Positions 35,297 through 47,600 of a DNA stretch of 64,000 bases are shown here, in pieces (the stretch's first letter is position 1; each line of letters opens with the position of its first letter). The DNA lies in assembly GCA_018389105.1 (NCBI GenBank), contig JACATO010000970.1:5001-69000 (forward strand), written 5' to 3'. Source of the stretch: Nautilus pompilius (Eukaryota > Mollusca > Cephalopoda > Nautilida > Nautilidae). The notes beneath the pieces are model-generated. The model was not told where the DNA came from. It was given only the letters and a program-made list of their open reading frames with translations, and did not search any database. The position numbers and the translations under genes are program-made.

Positions 35297-35812
35297 ATGA
35301 TCCTAATCATATTCTGGTTCCTAATTAGCGAATCTTCTTATAACAACTGCTTCAAGTCCGCTGTCCTCGAAGCGCATTCGGACAAAAGACTAGCCAACCC
35401 TTTTCCAGAACAAATCTGTGGTCACACGATGGAATCCACGAGTCACATACATGGGAGAGTTTTTCCAGAATTGACTGCATTTATCCACGTGAGTTACACA
35501 AGCTTCCTTCCGCCTGCTCCTGGAAGTCTATGCGGGAGCTGGTGCACTATGCGTCGTGATGTCAGTGCCGCAACAGAGAAAATAAGTTTTGCTGGCAGTT
35601 ACTGCGAATTTAGCGGACATTCTGTACGTTTCCTGATAATGGAAAGAAGCCCATGGCGTGCAACAGTTGTACTTTCTAATCACCACAAAGCACAAGAGAA
35701 ACAGAAAAGTGATTTTCCATGTAAACGAACCGTCCTCGATTCGGTTCTTTATCCCATACAGATAAACACAACAACCTGCTCTTGGCTGCATATTTCAGCC
35801 TTCGTTGTTTAA
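35297..35812 (+). CDS. Unrecognised 171-codon ORF with signal-peptide-like start
   Basis: The ORF starts MILIIFWFLIS, a hydrophobic run that could be a signal peptide although it lacks a basic n-region, and contains about seven cysteines spread over the rest. No family was recognised. The start context is weak, no promoter or polyadenylation signal stands out, and shorter antisense ORFs overlap. Base composition is richer in GC than the flanks. It could be a small secreted lineage-specific protein or simply a chance ORF. Confidence 0.2.
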   Translation: MILIIFWFLISESSYNNCFKSAVLEAHSDKRLANPFPEQICGHTMESTSHIHGRVFPELTAFIHVSYTSFLPPAPGSLCGSWCTMRRDVSAATEKISFAGSYCEFSGHSVRFLIMERSPWRATVVLSNHHKAQEKQKSDFPCKRTVLDSVLYPIQINTTTCSWLHISAFVV

Positions 35813-37010
35813 AGAGTAAACGATATGTTCTCCAAACCGATGGTAAGTAGCTGACGTTATCCAAAACGAATACTGGAACCACGACGCATACGCTCAAAAA
35901 GTTGTCTTGTAATTTTCTCATCTTTCATATATATAATGCATGGATCCCAGCTGATAACCGGTGTGTGAGGAGAGACGTTTTGCGCAATATTTTGTTCCCA
36001 GAGCATCACGCGTAACTTGTAAGATAATTCCGAGGTAGTCGGCGTAAATGACGAGGCAAGGTCGAGAAAGAGCTTCAGTCTCTAGACACAGCGATACATA
36101 TACCCAAATCAGACGCCCTTGTTTTGTCCTTAATCGTTAGACCTGTTTTGAAAACTTGTGGGCGAACCCGATCTTGACATTCGGGATCTAAAGACACCTG
36201 AGCTACAGAGGGAGATCTTGAGCGGTGGTAACGGTAAGGTGCCATCCAGTCAAGAGGTTACCCGCAAAAACCTTCACCGCGTGTATCCGGTAAGCCATAC
36301 TAATCATTTTCAGGTGTGGAAGGAAACCGGAGTGCCCGGATAAAATCCAAGCGGCTGGCTGGCGAGGGGCGGGGGGAGAGAGAGAGAGAGAAGTGGCGCC
36401 AGGGTGACACGTCAGACCGATCGGGTTTCGGCCGGGACCAGACCCGGGCCCGACGGTCAAGTGATTATCGCGAAGTCCTCTAGAGACCAAACTCCCTTAA
36501 TTATTGGCTAGAATAAATAAAACCACAAGAATCCCTGTGATGACTGCAATCGGTTCGCGCCGTTATAATCTCTTAATGACTTTCGTTTGCATTTATTTTT
36601 ATTTTTTCCAAACAATTTTTAGATTTTCAAAATTACCTTTCCGTATTGATCCGATTGGTTATGCATTTACGTCTCGCACGAGCCCCGGTCACGTGCTGGG
36701 ATTTCCGCTTAACCGTTTAGCGTCGCCGTACTGGCTGGTTGTACATTTATGTTTGATTCGAGTGTCAGATCAGGTAACCCAAAACACATCTCATCTCATC
36801 CAGCGTGTCCCTTTCCGTCCGTCCGCCCTCGGCTGCTTGTTGCTGCTCCATTTACAGCGATTTTTTTTTTTTTTTTTTTTGCCTTTAAACACTCCCTGAC
36901 TTAGACTTCTGTCTAACCAAGTCGAAACACACCCCTACAGATCCTGGGGTCCGATCAGGGCCCGAAGGACCCCTCCATGTATACTAACTGTATGTACGCA
37001 AAATGCGCGC

Positions 37011-37645
37011 GGTACCCGTCTGTGGGGAACTGGGCTGAGTGTTCCGAGTATACAGCGCACGGTACCCGTCTGCGGGGAACTGGGCTGAGTGTTCTGAGTA
37101 TACAGCGCACGGTACCCGTCTGCGGGGAACTGGGCTGAGTGTTCCGAGTATACAGCGCACGGTACCCGTCTGCGGGGAACTGGGCTGAGTGTTCCGAGTA
37201 TACAGCGCCCGGTACCCGTCTGTGCCTGGTTGAGTGTTCCGAGTATACAGCGCACGGTACCCGTCTGTGGGGAACTGCGCTGAGTGTTCTGAGTATACAG
37301 CGCACGGTACCCGTCTGTGGGGAACTGGGCTGAGTGTTCCGAGTATACAGCGCACGGTACCCGTCTGTGCCTGGTTGAGTGTTCCGAGTATACAGCGCAC
37401 GGTACCCGTCTGTGGGGAACTGGGCTGAGTGTTCTGAGTATACAGCGCACGGTACCCGTCTGCGGGGAACTGGGCTGACTGTTCTGAGTATACAGCGCCC
37501 GGTACCCGTCTGCGGGGAGCTGGGCTGAGTGTTCTGAGTATACAGCGCACGGTACCCGTCTGTGCCTGGTTGAGTGTTCCGAGTATACAGCGCACGGTAC
37601 CCGTCTGCGGGGAACTGGGCTGAGTGTTCCGAGTATACACCGCAC
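37011..37645. repeat. 50-bp minisatellite array with a 45-bp unit variant, thirteen copies
   Basis: Units begin with GGTACCCGTC at 37011, 37061, 37111, 37161, 37211, 37256, 37306, 37356, 37401, 37451, 37501, 37551 and 37596: ten of 50 bp and three of 45 bp (those with TGTGCCTGGT), 635 bp in total. The repeat is open in long stretches on the minus strand, up to 236 codons, as a side effect of lacking stop codons. Confidence 0.97.
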
Positions 37646-37969
37646 GGTATCCGATAATGATTCCAGTCATTTTCAACGGAATGGTTTTATAAACAGCGGT
37701 GGGTTATTGGTTTTGAAATGGCTTAATTGGGTTCAAACTTGGATGTGAACAACAATCGGTACTCGCTTGGTAGACTTCATTCTCCGCGCATTTCCGCCGG
37801 AGGATTCACGCGTAAATGGCAGAAGGTGGTGTGGGGGGAGTTAGCAGACAGACGTCCAGCGCCAGCGCCTGCAGGGAGACGGGCTTAACAAGATGATTTT
37901 CAATGGAAAACATTTCTGGAGACGAGTAAAAGTGACGTTGTCAACACGCTTCGTTTTTCGTGAAGTGGT

Positions 37970-38130
37970 CTTTGGTGAGAGTGATTGGGAAAAGTAATTC
38001 TTTGACGGGGTAGGGGGCGCGAGTTCGAATCCCGGTGGCAACTGCTTCGGTTTTGGGCGCATCTTCCTAGCGCGGCTTCTTTACCATGACCGCGTAGGTT
38101 TTCGACGAGATCTAAAGAAGAAGAAGAGCG
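37970..38130 (+). mobile_element. tRNA-derived SINE-like element with AAG tail
   Basis: A B-box-like GAGTTCGAATCCC (38021-38033) follows a weaker A-box-like TGGTGAGAGTGATTGG by about 40 bases. A short body ends in an (AAG)n run at about 38113-38127. The arrangement matches the minus-strand SINE at 18693-19022, but the sequence differs, so it may be another family. Confidence 0.5.
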
Positions 38131-38736
38131 GGAGCGCAGGGATCTTCTTGATGAAGCCCTGCATGGCATGGGATTGGCAACGCTCTCTAGCGGACAACCG
38201 CGGAACTACGCTCCTTCACCAGAGTTCTATTCCTTCTTCCGGGCACCGGTACCGGAGAAACTCTCTAATATTTTCGCCGCTCGTACATCGGTAACGGGCA
38301 AGGCAGATTAATTGGTCTGCTTTTGGAAAAGAATACCTTAAATAAGTATTATCAATAAATAATTACCTACTTATGAAACTAATTCTCCGATAAAAGAAAA
38401 TTTTAGAAAGAAATCTTTAATGAGCCTCAAGTGTTGACAAAATTGTGGCATACCTGATACATAAGCATCTTGCGCATTAACGAAGACATAGACAGTCGAC
38501 TGTTCCACGCCAGTCTTGATTACACCACACAAGACTCCAGGGATGTTCTTGATTGTCACTTCAAAAAGAAATCGCCCGGCTGAGGTTTGTGGATAATCGC
38601 ACCCCTGCCATATCGCCTGGATTCCCACGGTGACTTTTATAAAATTTCGATTTCAGCTCTGATCACGAATTAGATATCAGGTTAATCAGTTTTAGTTATT
38701 ATTATTATTATTATTATTATTATATTATTATTATTA

Positions 38737-38780
<44 letters not shown>

Positions 38781-38837
38781 TATTATTATTATTATTATAT
38801 TATTATTATTATTATTTATTATTATTATTATTTATTA

Positions 38838-38910
<73 letters not shown>

Positions 38911-40559
38911 GCTGCTGCTGCCTGAGCGGGGATTTTGGGGATTCTTTTGTAAGACCATCTGTGTATTTAAAAAGTGGGAACGGTAGCGTAGGTAACTGTT
39001 GCACACGTGACGTCAGCTGAAGACATGTCACCTGTAGGCGCGCGGAGAATGGCTTTCAGTGTTTGCTCGAAACTGGGAAAAATTAAGAAAAACGAGACTT
39101 TTAAATGATAGAAATAATAAATCCGGTAAGAAAATGGCTAAACGGTCATGAATGTCTCCGAAAACCGCAACCACCACCACTTCCTCCCCGGTTACCCAGA
39201 ATCCTTCCTGAGTCGGTATGACGTCGACCAAACCGCTATGGCTTCTGTCGCTCACGGGTTCAGCCAGATCTGATGAGTCCTACAGGCGCTGGCCAAGTGC
39301 ACAGCCAGCCCCACACCAACACGGTGTGGTGTGGGTGAGGTGATATCAGACATAGCGCACAGAGGGTTAAGGGAAAACAACAGAAACACGTGGCTACTAG
39401 GTTAAAGCCTATTATTAAAAAAAAAATCTGCCGTCTTGATAGATCGACGTCGGTTAAACAAATTTTAAAAACAGTGGTGTTTATTCAACCCTCTGTTAAA
39501 TCTAAAGAATATTTAAAGACGACACCTGGCTGTTTATTGTCGTTTTGTAATCGCGAGTATTTTAGGTCATATTTTAAAGGTTTTTGCAAAATAAAGTGGA
39601 GATGCTGGGAGGCGAGCTCCGGCGACTACGCCTTTACACGAGAATCAAAACCAGAGATGTCCGCTACCGCTGGGCGTGTGAGGAGATGAAGCTGGAGAAT
39701 TTCTCCGAGCCTGGAAACCAAAGGCCAAATTTAACCTTTCCTCTTACTTTTAAAGAGCCGGGAGCCGATGGTTGCCACGTGTAGAGATCTAAACACCGAG
39801 AAACTGACTACTAAGGTAAACACAGAACCTTTGAGATAAGTATACTTCCGAGCTTGTCTCTACGGATCAGGGTTGTCTTAAGCCCGAATGGTTTGAGCCG
39901 AACTACCCTCTGCTTCCTAAACCCCATTGCCTACGATTACTTCAGCTCGGGAAGTCGTAAGCATCGAAATGCCTTACCGATCTCCATGGCGACGAACCAC
40001 AGCGAGAACGAGCCAGACACCAGTTAAAATACTCGGTCTAATTATGAAGCAGCCGACGATAGTGGGAAACTTATATAAGCTTCATTTCAGATTTGTCGAT
40101 GCTCTTTGCTTGCTGGTAATTTTTAAGAAACTTGTTTTGGCGTGACTTTTTTTAAAATCACCTAGTGATTCTTATTCACTGGGTTCTATAACACTGTAGA
40201 AAAACGAGACGCTATTTCAGTTTTAATTGTTATATATATATATACGGGCGCGTCCATGTTTATAGAAACAGCCTGTAGGCCAAGTAGCTAAGTTATATCT
40301 ATTATAAAGCTACTTTTAGTCACACTAGTTTGTTTATTTTCTCCTCTGTTGAATATATTTACATGAATTACACCTATTATCCAATAAAAATAAGATTATC
40401 TATAGTTACAGCGAAATAAAGCTTTGAAGTACAAGCTTTTTTTGCACGCAGGAAGAAAAAAAGTTTCTTTTACGAAATGTTTTCGAATTAGATAATAATA
40501 TTGCTTAGCCACATTCATTTAATGGTTATTGAAAGTAGAGTGCAAAATGGCGGTGTTTT
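38131..40559. other. Spacer with (ATT)n run
   Basis: A 7-bp perfect hairpin, CCACACC and GGTGTGG around five bases, is at 39311-39329. The ORFs at 39390-40145 are unrecognised. Confidence 0.4.
38695..38921. repeat. (ATT)n microsatellite ending in (GCT)n
   Basis: ATT repeats with TATATT slips, ending in about three GCT units. The antisense poly-Asn ORF is an artefact. Confidence 0.97.
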
Positions 40560-41645
40560 ATTAAACGATGGGGCGTCAATAAATGATCGATAAAGGTCTG
40601 AGCGCAAAGACTTTTCTCGGGATGGCTTTCCCAGACCCTGCTACATCAGCTGGATTTAGAAATATGTCTTCGATCACTTTTCTGGTCGGATAACCGTTGG
40701 ATATCGTTGAAGAACCCGCATATATTCTAAAGAGACAGCCGCCCGCTAGGCGGACTTTCGCGTTTGCAGACTCGACAGCGAGAAAAGGGTTAGTAGGGTC
40801 CACGCTTACACGACAGTCGCTGCCTCTGTCCTTCAACAGAAGAAAGCGGATACGGGAACAGAAAACACGAGAGGAAGGTCCGAAGACGATGGTGTAAAAA
40901 CATGGCCGGTGGTTTCGGGGAACCTGACGAGAATGAACGTTCTTTATTTCTGTTGTCTTCGTCCGGGCCGGCGCACGAAGCGGAATCCGTTCGGGTCCCG
41001 TCTCAGTATCCAGTAGCCACGTGGTGGGAGCTTAGCACCCGGTGGGTCTTCACGAACAGAAAGCCGTTGGCCGGTACATGCGTGAGATGTTCCGTCGACG
41101 TTTACTTTAAGGCAAATGCACAGCGACAGGCGTCCGTCGGTGAACTGATGGCAAGCAGCCTCCGCTCGGTGTCGCTGCTCCTTCCGCTCTGGCTGCGGTT
41201 TGGTCCGCGCGCGAGGCGTCTCCCACCGGCGGTAGAAGAAGCAAAGGGCGGAGCAATCGGTTTGGCCCTGGTTACAGAAGCCAACTGTTCGCGTCGGGCC
41301 GTAGAGCGCAATCAAAAAACAGAACCGGTGATCTCTGAGACGAGGGTGAGTAAGTCTGTCGGGACGGCTTCTCGTGTGCGCCGGTCTCTTCGTCGAATCT
41401 CAAACCCGACTTTTCGCGATAAATCCAAAGCGTCGCGCAGCGCCATCTACCGCCGTTTCCCGATTGTGGCTGATGACTCTTCTTCCTTTTTTTTCCCCGT
41501 CTACGCTGCGTTCGTATATATATATATTATATATATTTTTGCTAAAACGCGCGTTTCTCGCCAACGGAAACGGAATTCACAGCCAGTTCCGATAGAAGGA
41601 CCGAGTCGAGTTAATGGCCACCATCCATTACCCGCCGGGTAAAAC
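40560..41645 (+). promoter_or_regulatory. CpG-rich, GC-rich block, possible promoter or first-exon region
   Basis: CpG dinucleotides and GC content rise sharply here against AT-rich flanks. The block holds an ORF in strong Kozak context and a strong splice donor (GTGAGTAAGT at 41346). Long ORFs are open on both strands because stop codons are rare in this composition. It most resembles a promoter-proximal region or first exon. Confidence 0.35.
40902..41345 (+). CDS. Possible first coding exon (148 codons) ending at a consensus splice donor
   Basis: The ATG at 40902 has an A at -3 and a G at +4. Exactly 148 codons later AGG is followed by GTGAGTAAGT, so the donor falls in phase 0. The frame stays open past the donor to 41642 (246 codons), ending in low-quality sequence. 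The translated product starts MAGGFGEPDENERS, is basic, and has no recognised domain. An antisense ORF of 123 codons overlaps. A GC-rich untranslated region or a CpG island without coding function are equally good readings. Confidence 0.2.
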
Positions 41646-43580
41646 AACCAGTTGCAAAGGAAAAGAAAGATTTTTTTTTTTTTTTTTAGCCTTACATCGA
41701 AAGTTACATCGATCCGGCTTTCGAGAGTAAGCTAGAGAAATTTGGAAAAAGAAAAACGCCAAGTAAATTATACAGTCGGGAATACCCTTCCTCCCTGCCG
41801 CGCTCTCAAGCGACAGATTTAAGGTATTCTCCAGCCAACTTGCAGCCTTCGTACTTATCTCCCCGAAACATACCCGTATAATAGTGCGACGTAGCTAGCA
41901 GATACATGATACGTAGGAATCTCCGTCTCTCCTCTTTTTTTGTCTGTGTGCTCTTCTAAAGCAGAAAAGCTTTTTGCTGTTCGTATTGCGTTAACCAGTA
42001 GAATAAATTCGACAATAATAATTCCGCAAGTGCAAAGGCCTTGGATTTCTAACAGCCTTTATTTTATCGGGAGAGAATGAAGCTTATATTCAGAATTCAA
42101 GGTTTAACACCGGCTTCTGACAGAAATAGAGCGCTAACTATTCTCGTCACATTTGAAAGCCAATGATTTTAAATGGCTAACAGCTGGATTATTCGGCAAG
42201 AGCTGACAACGAATTTCATTTGTATAGGGAAATTTTTTTATCGCAGTTCGGTGGAGTATAAAATGCATCGTACAGGCATCATTTGGTTTTGGACGCCATA
42301 TCAAAGTACAGCCATCGGGGAAAAGGGTGCGGTTATTAGCCGGAAAAAAATCTACATAACGGTCTGTAAACATCTTGTAAATCTGTTTAGCCGCTTGAAT
42401 TGACAGGTTTTAAATATATATATATATAAGAACCTGACACTCGACAAACCCATTAAAATTTGATTCCCTGAAATAGATTAATTACACCTGTCTGGAAAAG
42501 ATTTCGGTGGAATGCGGGCAAGTTTAACGGACTGTTAGAACACGACACTATCCAGCTTAGTTTACAAATAGGTGGGCGTCTCTGCGATTAAATTTTGGTG
42601 TGATGTCCAGCTCTAGGTTTTCTAAAGTCTATATTTTATTTGTTGGTATAAACTTCAAACATATTCGAACTTCCATTAAGAAAACTATTAATATACGTAG
42701 TTTTAAAGTTCGGTAAAGAACGAAAGGCAAAAATAATTCGACGGCAGATGCCCCTAACTTCAACCGTTCGGTAAATTATACTTCAAAAGGGCCTACCGCA
42801 GACTCGATAGCTTTTTTTTCCCCTTCTAATTTGCATGTTCTTATCTAATGGCTACAAACGGGATATATGAACTTAAATGCAAATTAAAATAGAGTTGTTT
42901 TTTATATAAAATGTGAATATTAAATTACAATTTAAATATATTTTGGTTTTTCTTTTATTTAAAAAAAATAAATGGTGTTTAAAATAATGCATAACATATA
43001 ATATAATACATCTTTAAAATAATTTTAAAAACGTGAACAGAATTTAATTTAGACGAACACTACTCTGTCTTCTCCTTTTTTCTATTCCCCTAATTCTTTA
43101 TTTGGCATTTGTCGGTTTTCATATTTAATTTAATCTAAATACCGCATTATAGACTGGAATTATCGGGTATAGCGGGAAGTTCGTTTGAAAATGTATTCCC
43201 CGGTTTGATGAATAACTGTATATTGTTTTAATCGAAATATTTACAGAACAGTTTTAAGTAGGCTTCCGTTTAAGAATTTTCAATCCCCTCCGGGCTCTTC
43301 TTGCTCTTCTTTCGCTTTCCCCCGTCAGGACGACGATCGCAGCAGCCGGCGGGGAAAGGACAGGCACTTGTTTCCAAAGGACCGCGCACACGGAGACTAG
43401 GCGGCATTTTTGAGAGAACCGCCGACGTGCGGAATTTGTGGTGTTTTATTCAAACGACTGAAGAACATGATTCCGAAAAGGTTCACGAGCTATCAAAAAT
43501 TCAAAAAAGAAAAGAAAAATCTTCTGAAAATCTGCTTTCGTTTTGTTTGAAGTCTTTTTGAACAGCGGGGGAAAGAAAAT

Positions 43581-43589
43581 TTCTCTCCA

Positions 43590-43649
<60 letters not shown>

Positions 43650-43664
43650 CTCCTCTCTCTCTCT

Positions 43665-43705
<41 letters not shown>

Positions 43706-43712
43706 TCTCTCT

Positions 43713-43745
<33 letters not shown>

Positions 43746-43751
43746 CTCTCT

Positions 43752-43820
<69 letters not shown>
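43581..43820. repeat. (CT)n polypyrimidine tract
   Basis: CT repeats with CCATCTC units. The Arg/Glu-rich ORFs on the minus strand are artefacts. Confidence 0.97.
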
Positions 43821-43823
<3 letters not shown>

Positions 43824-44534
43824 ATTTTCCCAGCGTTTGAGAAGCCAATACACCACAAATGATAATACTTTTCTCCTCCTTGCTATATCCTTTAACAGAT
43901 AAAAGCATTTTTGGCTTCCAGCTCTTTCTTTGAGGCGAATAGAAACGGTAATAACTTGAATACAGAAGTGCTAGGGGAGGTAATACAGCGCACCAGTACG
44001 CAGGCATATGATACAAAAGTAATGCGCGTGTATAATGCGCACGCTGGATTTGTGATATTCTTGACAAAAGAGTTCCCCCTTTCATGTAAACAGTATGACG
44101 GTTTAGATTTACTGATGGAAAATTGCTAGCGAAAATATTTTTATTTGTGATGTAACTTACGTACGTTTATTAGCAGTCTATAATTTCCATTTATGGTTCT
44201 TCAGGGTAAAATAAATTCTTAAATTTCTAGTTGTTTTTTTTTCCTTATCTTAAATTTCTGTGATTAACTTTGTTTTTACTACCGTCAACCAAAAAGATAC
44301 ACTTTTAGTCGGTATTCAAAAATACAAATATGGCGGATAATTAAATATTCAAATGAAACCAAACCCACAGTTTGAAGCTGTAGATTCCTGGTCTTATGTT
44401 AGCCAAACTTAGAATTTATATAACAACGAATTTCTTCGGTTCTCCGACGAATAGCACGCACGAAGGAAAGCAGTGCTCAGCTAATCATAAACAAGCTACA
44501 GAACTGAGATGTCAATGTGGCCGACACGTACTAA

Positions 44535-44627
44535 AGTTGTGGCGTTGAGATAGTTCGCCAACTTAAATAAAGGTTGGAAAATTTGAATCCATGAGATGCG
44601 AGAATCTCGTAAAGAAGAAGAAGAAGA
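44535..44627 (+). mobile_element. Short tRNA-SINE-like fragment with AAG tail
   Basis: A degenerate A box (GTGGCGTTGAGATAG) and degenerate B box (ATTTGAATCC) are followed by a small inverted repeat and then (AAG)n at 44611-44627. Its tail resembles that of the element ending near 38128. It is probably a decayed short SINE; support is modest. Confidence 0.35.
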
Positions 44628-47600
44628 CAAATAAGAACCCGCTTAACAGACTATAAAATAAATAATTGTAGTTTTGAAATTAGAACCGGAACAGCATATC
44701 TAGCTAGTTCTCTCACCTGGCGATAAGAAGAAAAGGTCATGTTTAGGGAAGGGCTTCTGAACTTGTAAAGAGAATAGGACAATCCATCAGACAGGGAAGA
44801 GAGTGGGGGGGCGAAGAAGCCGCATGCCTGCGACAAGATCAGACTAATGCATGGTCCTGGATTTGCTGAATAATTTCCCATTTCTATCGCAAAAGGAAAA
44901 TCCCTTTAGTATTTAGAAGTATAGTCGTTGATCCATAGTGTAAATTATAGTGGAGTAGTAAAAGTAGTACGAATTCATTGGAAGACATGTTTATTCGTAT
45001 TTAGTGCTGAATTTTAGGATATTTGTCACTGTCTGACACCCATAAAACCGGTCTTTATTTTTAAAAATGCAAATGTAGAGACTATATCGTGTTTACTGCA
45101 TTATCTGAGATTTTTCTTGTCTCTACTAATTTGAAAAAAAGGTTTTGGGTGAATAAACCAAATTTTTCGAATAGCAGAATTTTTTTAAAAAGAATAAAAT
45201 ACCTAGAAACAGAACGAGCGAGAAATGCGAAATCGGATTCAAACGAGTGCCATTTTAAATTATAATTAATATATAATTACTCAGTTCTGATGAATAGTTA
45301 AGAATACAACTGCCAGATTGTTTTGATATATCCACTGAGCTCGTACGGTGACCATAGCAACTATACAGTGAAAGTTATGAATCTATTCCCACTACGTTGA
45401 ACATCATGCATATCATAACTTTTCTTCTAAGTTGGTTTGGAATGCCAGACGTAGGTATTTAGCGAAAGTCCCTTTAAATTACTTTTAAGGTTAGAAAAAG
45501 GACTTTTATGTAGCTTCGGGCTTAGTAAAGAAAAATAAAACGTGTATTTTTGTCCGTTTTCTCTCTAATAATTTAACACTTTAATTTGGAGTATTTTTTA
45601 GTAGACATGGACGCGACTAATCCTCCACAATAGAGCGCTGGTAGCATATTCGCCGGATGCTGACCAAAGATGAATACGTCTTGAATAAGTGAGCACAATA
45701 ACAAAAGAATTCTTCGAGACGACATGCAATCTACTTTGTCTTTATATACCTAAAATCGTTAAGTTGCGATAATTTCTGGTCACCGCTTATAAACAAGATA
45801 AATGACGACAGCAGAACACTCATCTCGAGGCTATTATATACCGTGGACTGCCATAGTGTATTTGGCTACCTTAATTCTGATTATATGTCTTACTGATAAT
45901 GTGTACTGCTATTATAATCAATGGCGGCCTCGACAATTAGTGAACATAATAGCGAAAAAGTCTTTAGGTAAATTGAAAGTAGTCAGTTTCTATCTACAAC
46001 AACGGCCGGTTTCTCCGTTAATGTTTAAAGTTGTTAATAATAACACTGGAGTTTTACTATTTCATGCATAAGTCAGAGTTTGCTATTATCTACTATCTTT
46101 CGTATAATAAATGAAAACCTTTTCAAGGTAATGTTTTAATATTTAAGTAACATATAAATCAAAGGCTTTTACGTCACTAAGCATAAAGTAAATATTTAAG
46201 CCAACCAGATGAATTCTCTTCACCCACATCAGCCAAATTATATGAGCTAGCCGGACCCCTGCGGCACTGGCTGATGCCAGGGGTTGCCTCTTGCTGCTTC
46301 TTGCCGTGTACTCCACTCGGAAGAACTCCGACCGGGTTCCGCCAGATCACTTCCAGCAGCTTTTCTCGGGGAGGGAGGTTTCTTCTGGATGTCGGCTAGT
46401 CGCCTAGACTGTTCCTCACACGGAATAAAACTGACGTGGAGAGTACAGCTGTCTCGGAACCCCGTGGTGCTCAGTGCCGATCGTGTACTGACCGTTTTCG
46501 CTGCCGCCCCCTGACAACAGGTTTTACGTTATGAATCTTTCTTCCACGATTAAACTCGCGGATGAGGTCGCCATACACGGTTTCAAATGGTTCTCGCGAT
46601 CGTCTTTCATCCTCTTAACCCGTTCCCGTTACTTTCCCTTAGCATCCTAGTCCAGCGGCCAAGATCTCTTTATTCTTACTGCCATGAACGCGGAAAAGAG
46701 TCGCATCAGAGTTTGTTGTGTTTTTTTCATCTTCAGCATCAAGGACTGGACAAAGTCGAATGGTGGGGTCACAGCTGCGGCCACGTGACTCGGGAGCTCC
46801 GCCGACCGGCCGACTTCCGGGCAGGGTGCGCGCCTATTCGATGAACTTCCGCCATCACCGTCTTAAAAACGTTACTACAGCGGGGGGGGAAATAATATCA
46901 AAGCATAGCAAAATTTTACTTTGCTTAATCAAATTTTAAAACGGGAAGAATTATACTAAACAAAAAGTAATTATTTAAAATGTTTACCTTCTTCTTGGAC
47001 TCTGGGCAGATATGTTTTCTGACTCGTCTCCTCTCCGAGTTGTGCCTCGACTCTTGGGCTTCCATCACCGACTCTTCTCATTTAATTTCCATTTGCACCT
47101 GCTCACATGTGTCACCAAAATATGGCACCATAACGCAAGATATCCATTAAATCGATGTAAGAAACGGATAGACTAATTCCGTAACGAAAGTATTCGTCTT
47201 TTTGTTTTAAAAAGTTTAATCCTGCTTCATCGTTTTACATTTTCTTCTATGGCCTTTCTCACTAATGTCTGAGATGTTTTTATTTAATTTTAAGTTGTAA
47301 AGTAGTAAAATAAAAAATCAGTACACCGCATGTTTACCCGGCTTCTGCGGCGTAAGTCGTTCGATGCATTCGGTTTTGCCACCAGCGATTTTCGGACATT
47401 CGACCTCTTAAATCGGCAGGTCCTACGTAGGGAGAGATGAAGTGTTGTCTGCCCTTGCGTAAAGATGCCAAACGTTTGCTTCACTTTCGCTTTCGGAATA
47501 TCGCGGCAGCCATGTCTTTTTCACAGACAAACATTCATCAAGGGTGTCCTCAGCAGCAGCGTACTGCAAAGTTGTGCCTTTAACACTCCACCGACTGTGG

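Larger units (their letters stand above)
31771..37010. other. Spacer around the 46-bp array and the 171-codon ORF
   Basis: Short ORFs at 31719-32641 and 36158-36899 were read and not recognised. A pure T run lies at 36860-36881. Confidence 0.4.

Noticed and set aside
36935-37676. 230- and 236-codon minus-strand ORFs
   Set aside because: They are produced by the 50/45-bp minisatellite; kept only as a finding about the repeat.
38021-38033. Possible functional tRNA gene around GAGTTCGAATCCC
   Set aside because: Acceptor and anticodon stems do not form; better explained as a SINE head.
38812-39006. Poly-asparagine ORF
   Set aside because: Antisense reading of an (ATT)n microsatellite.
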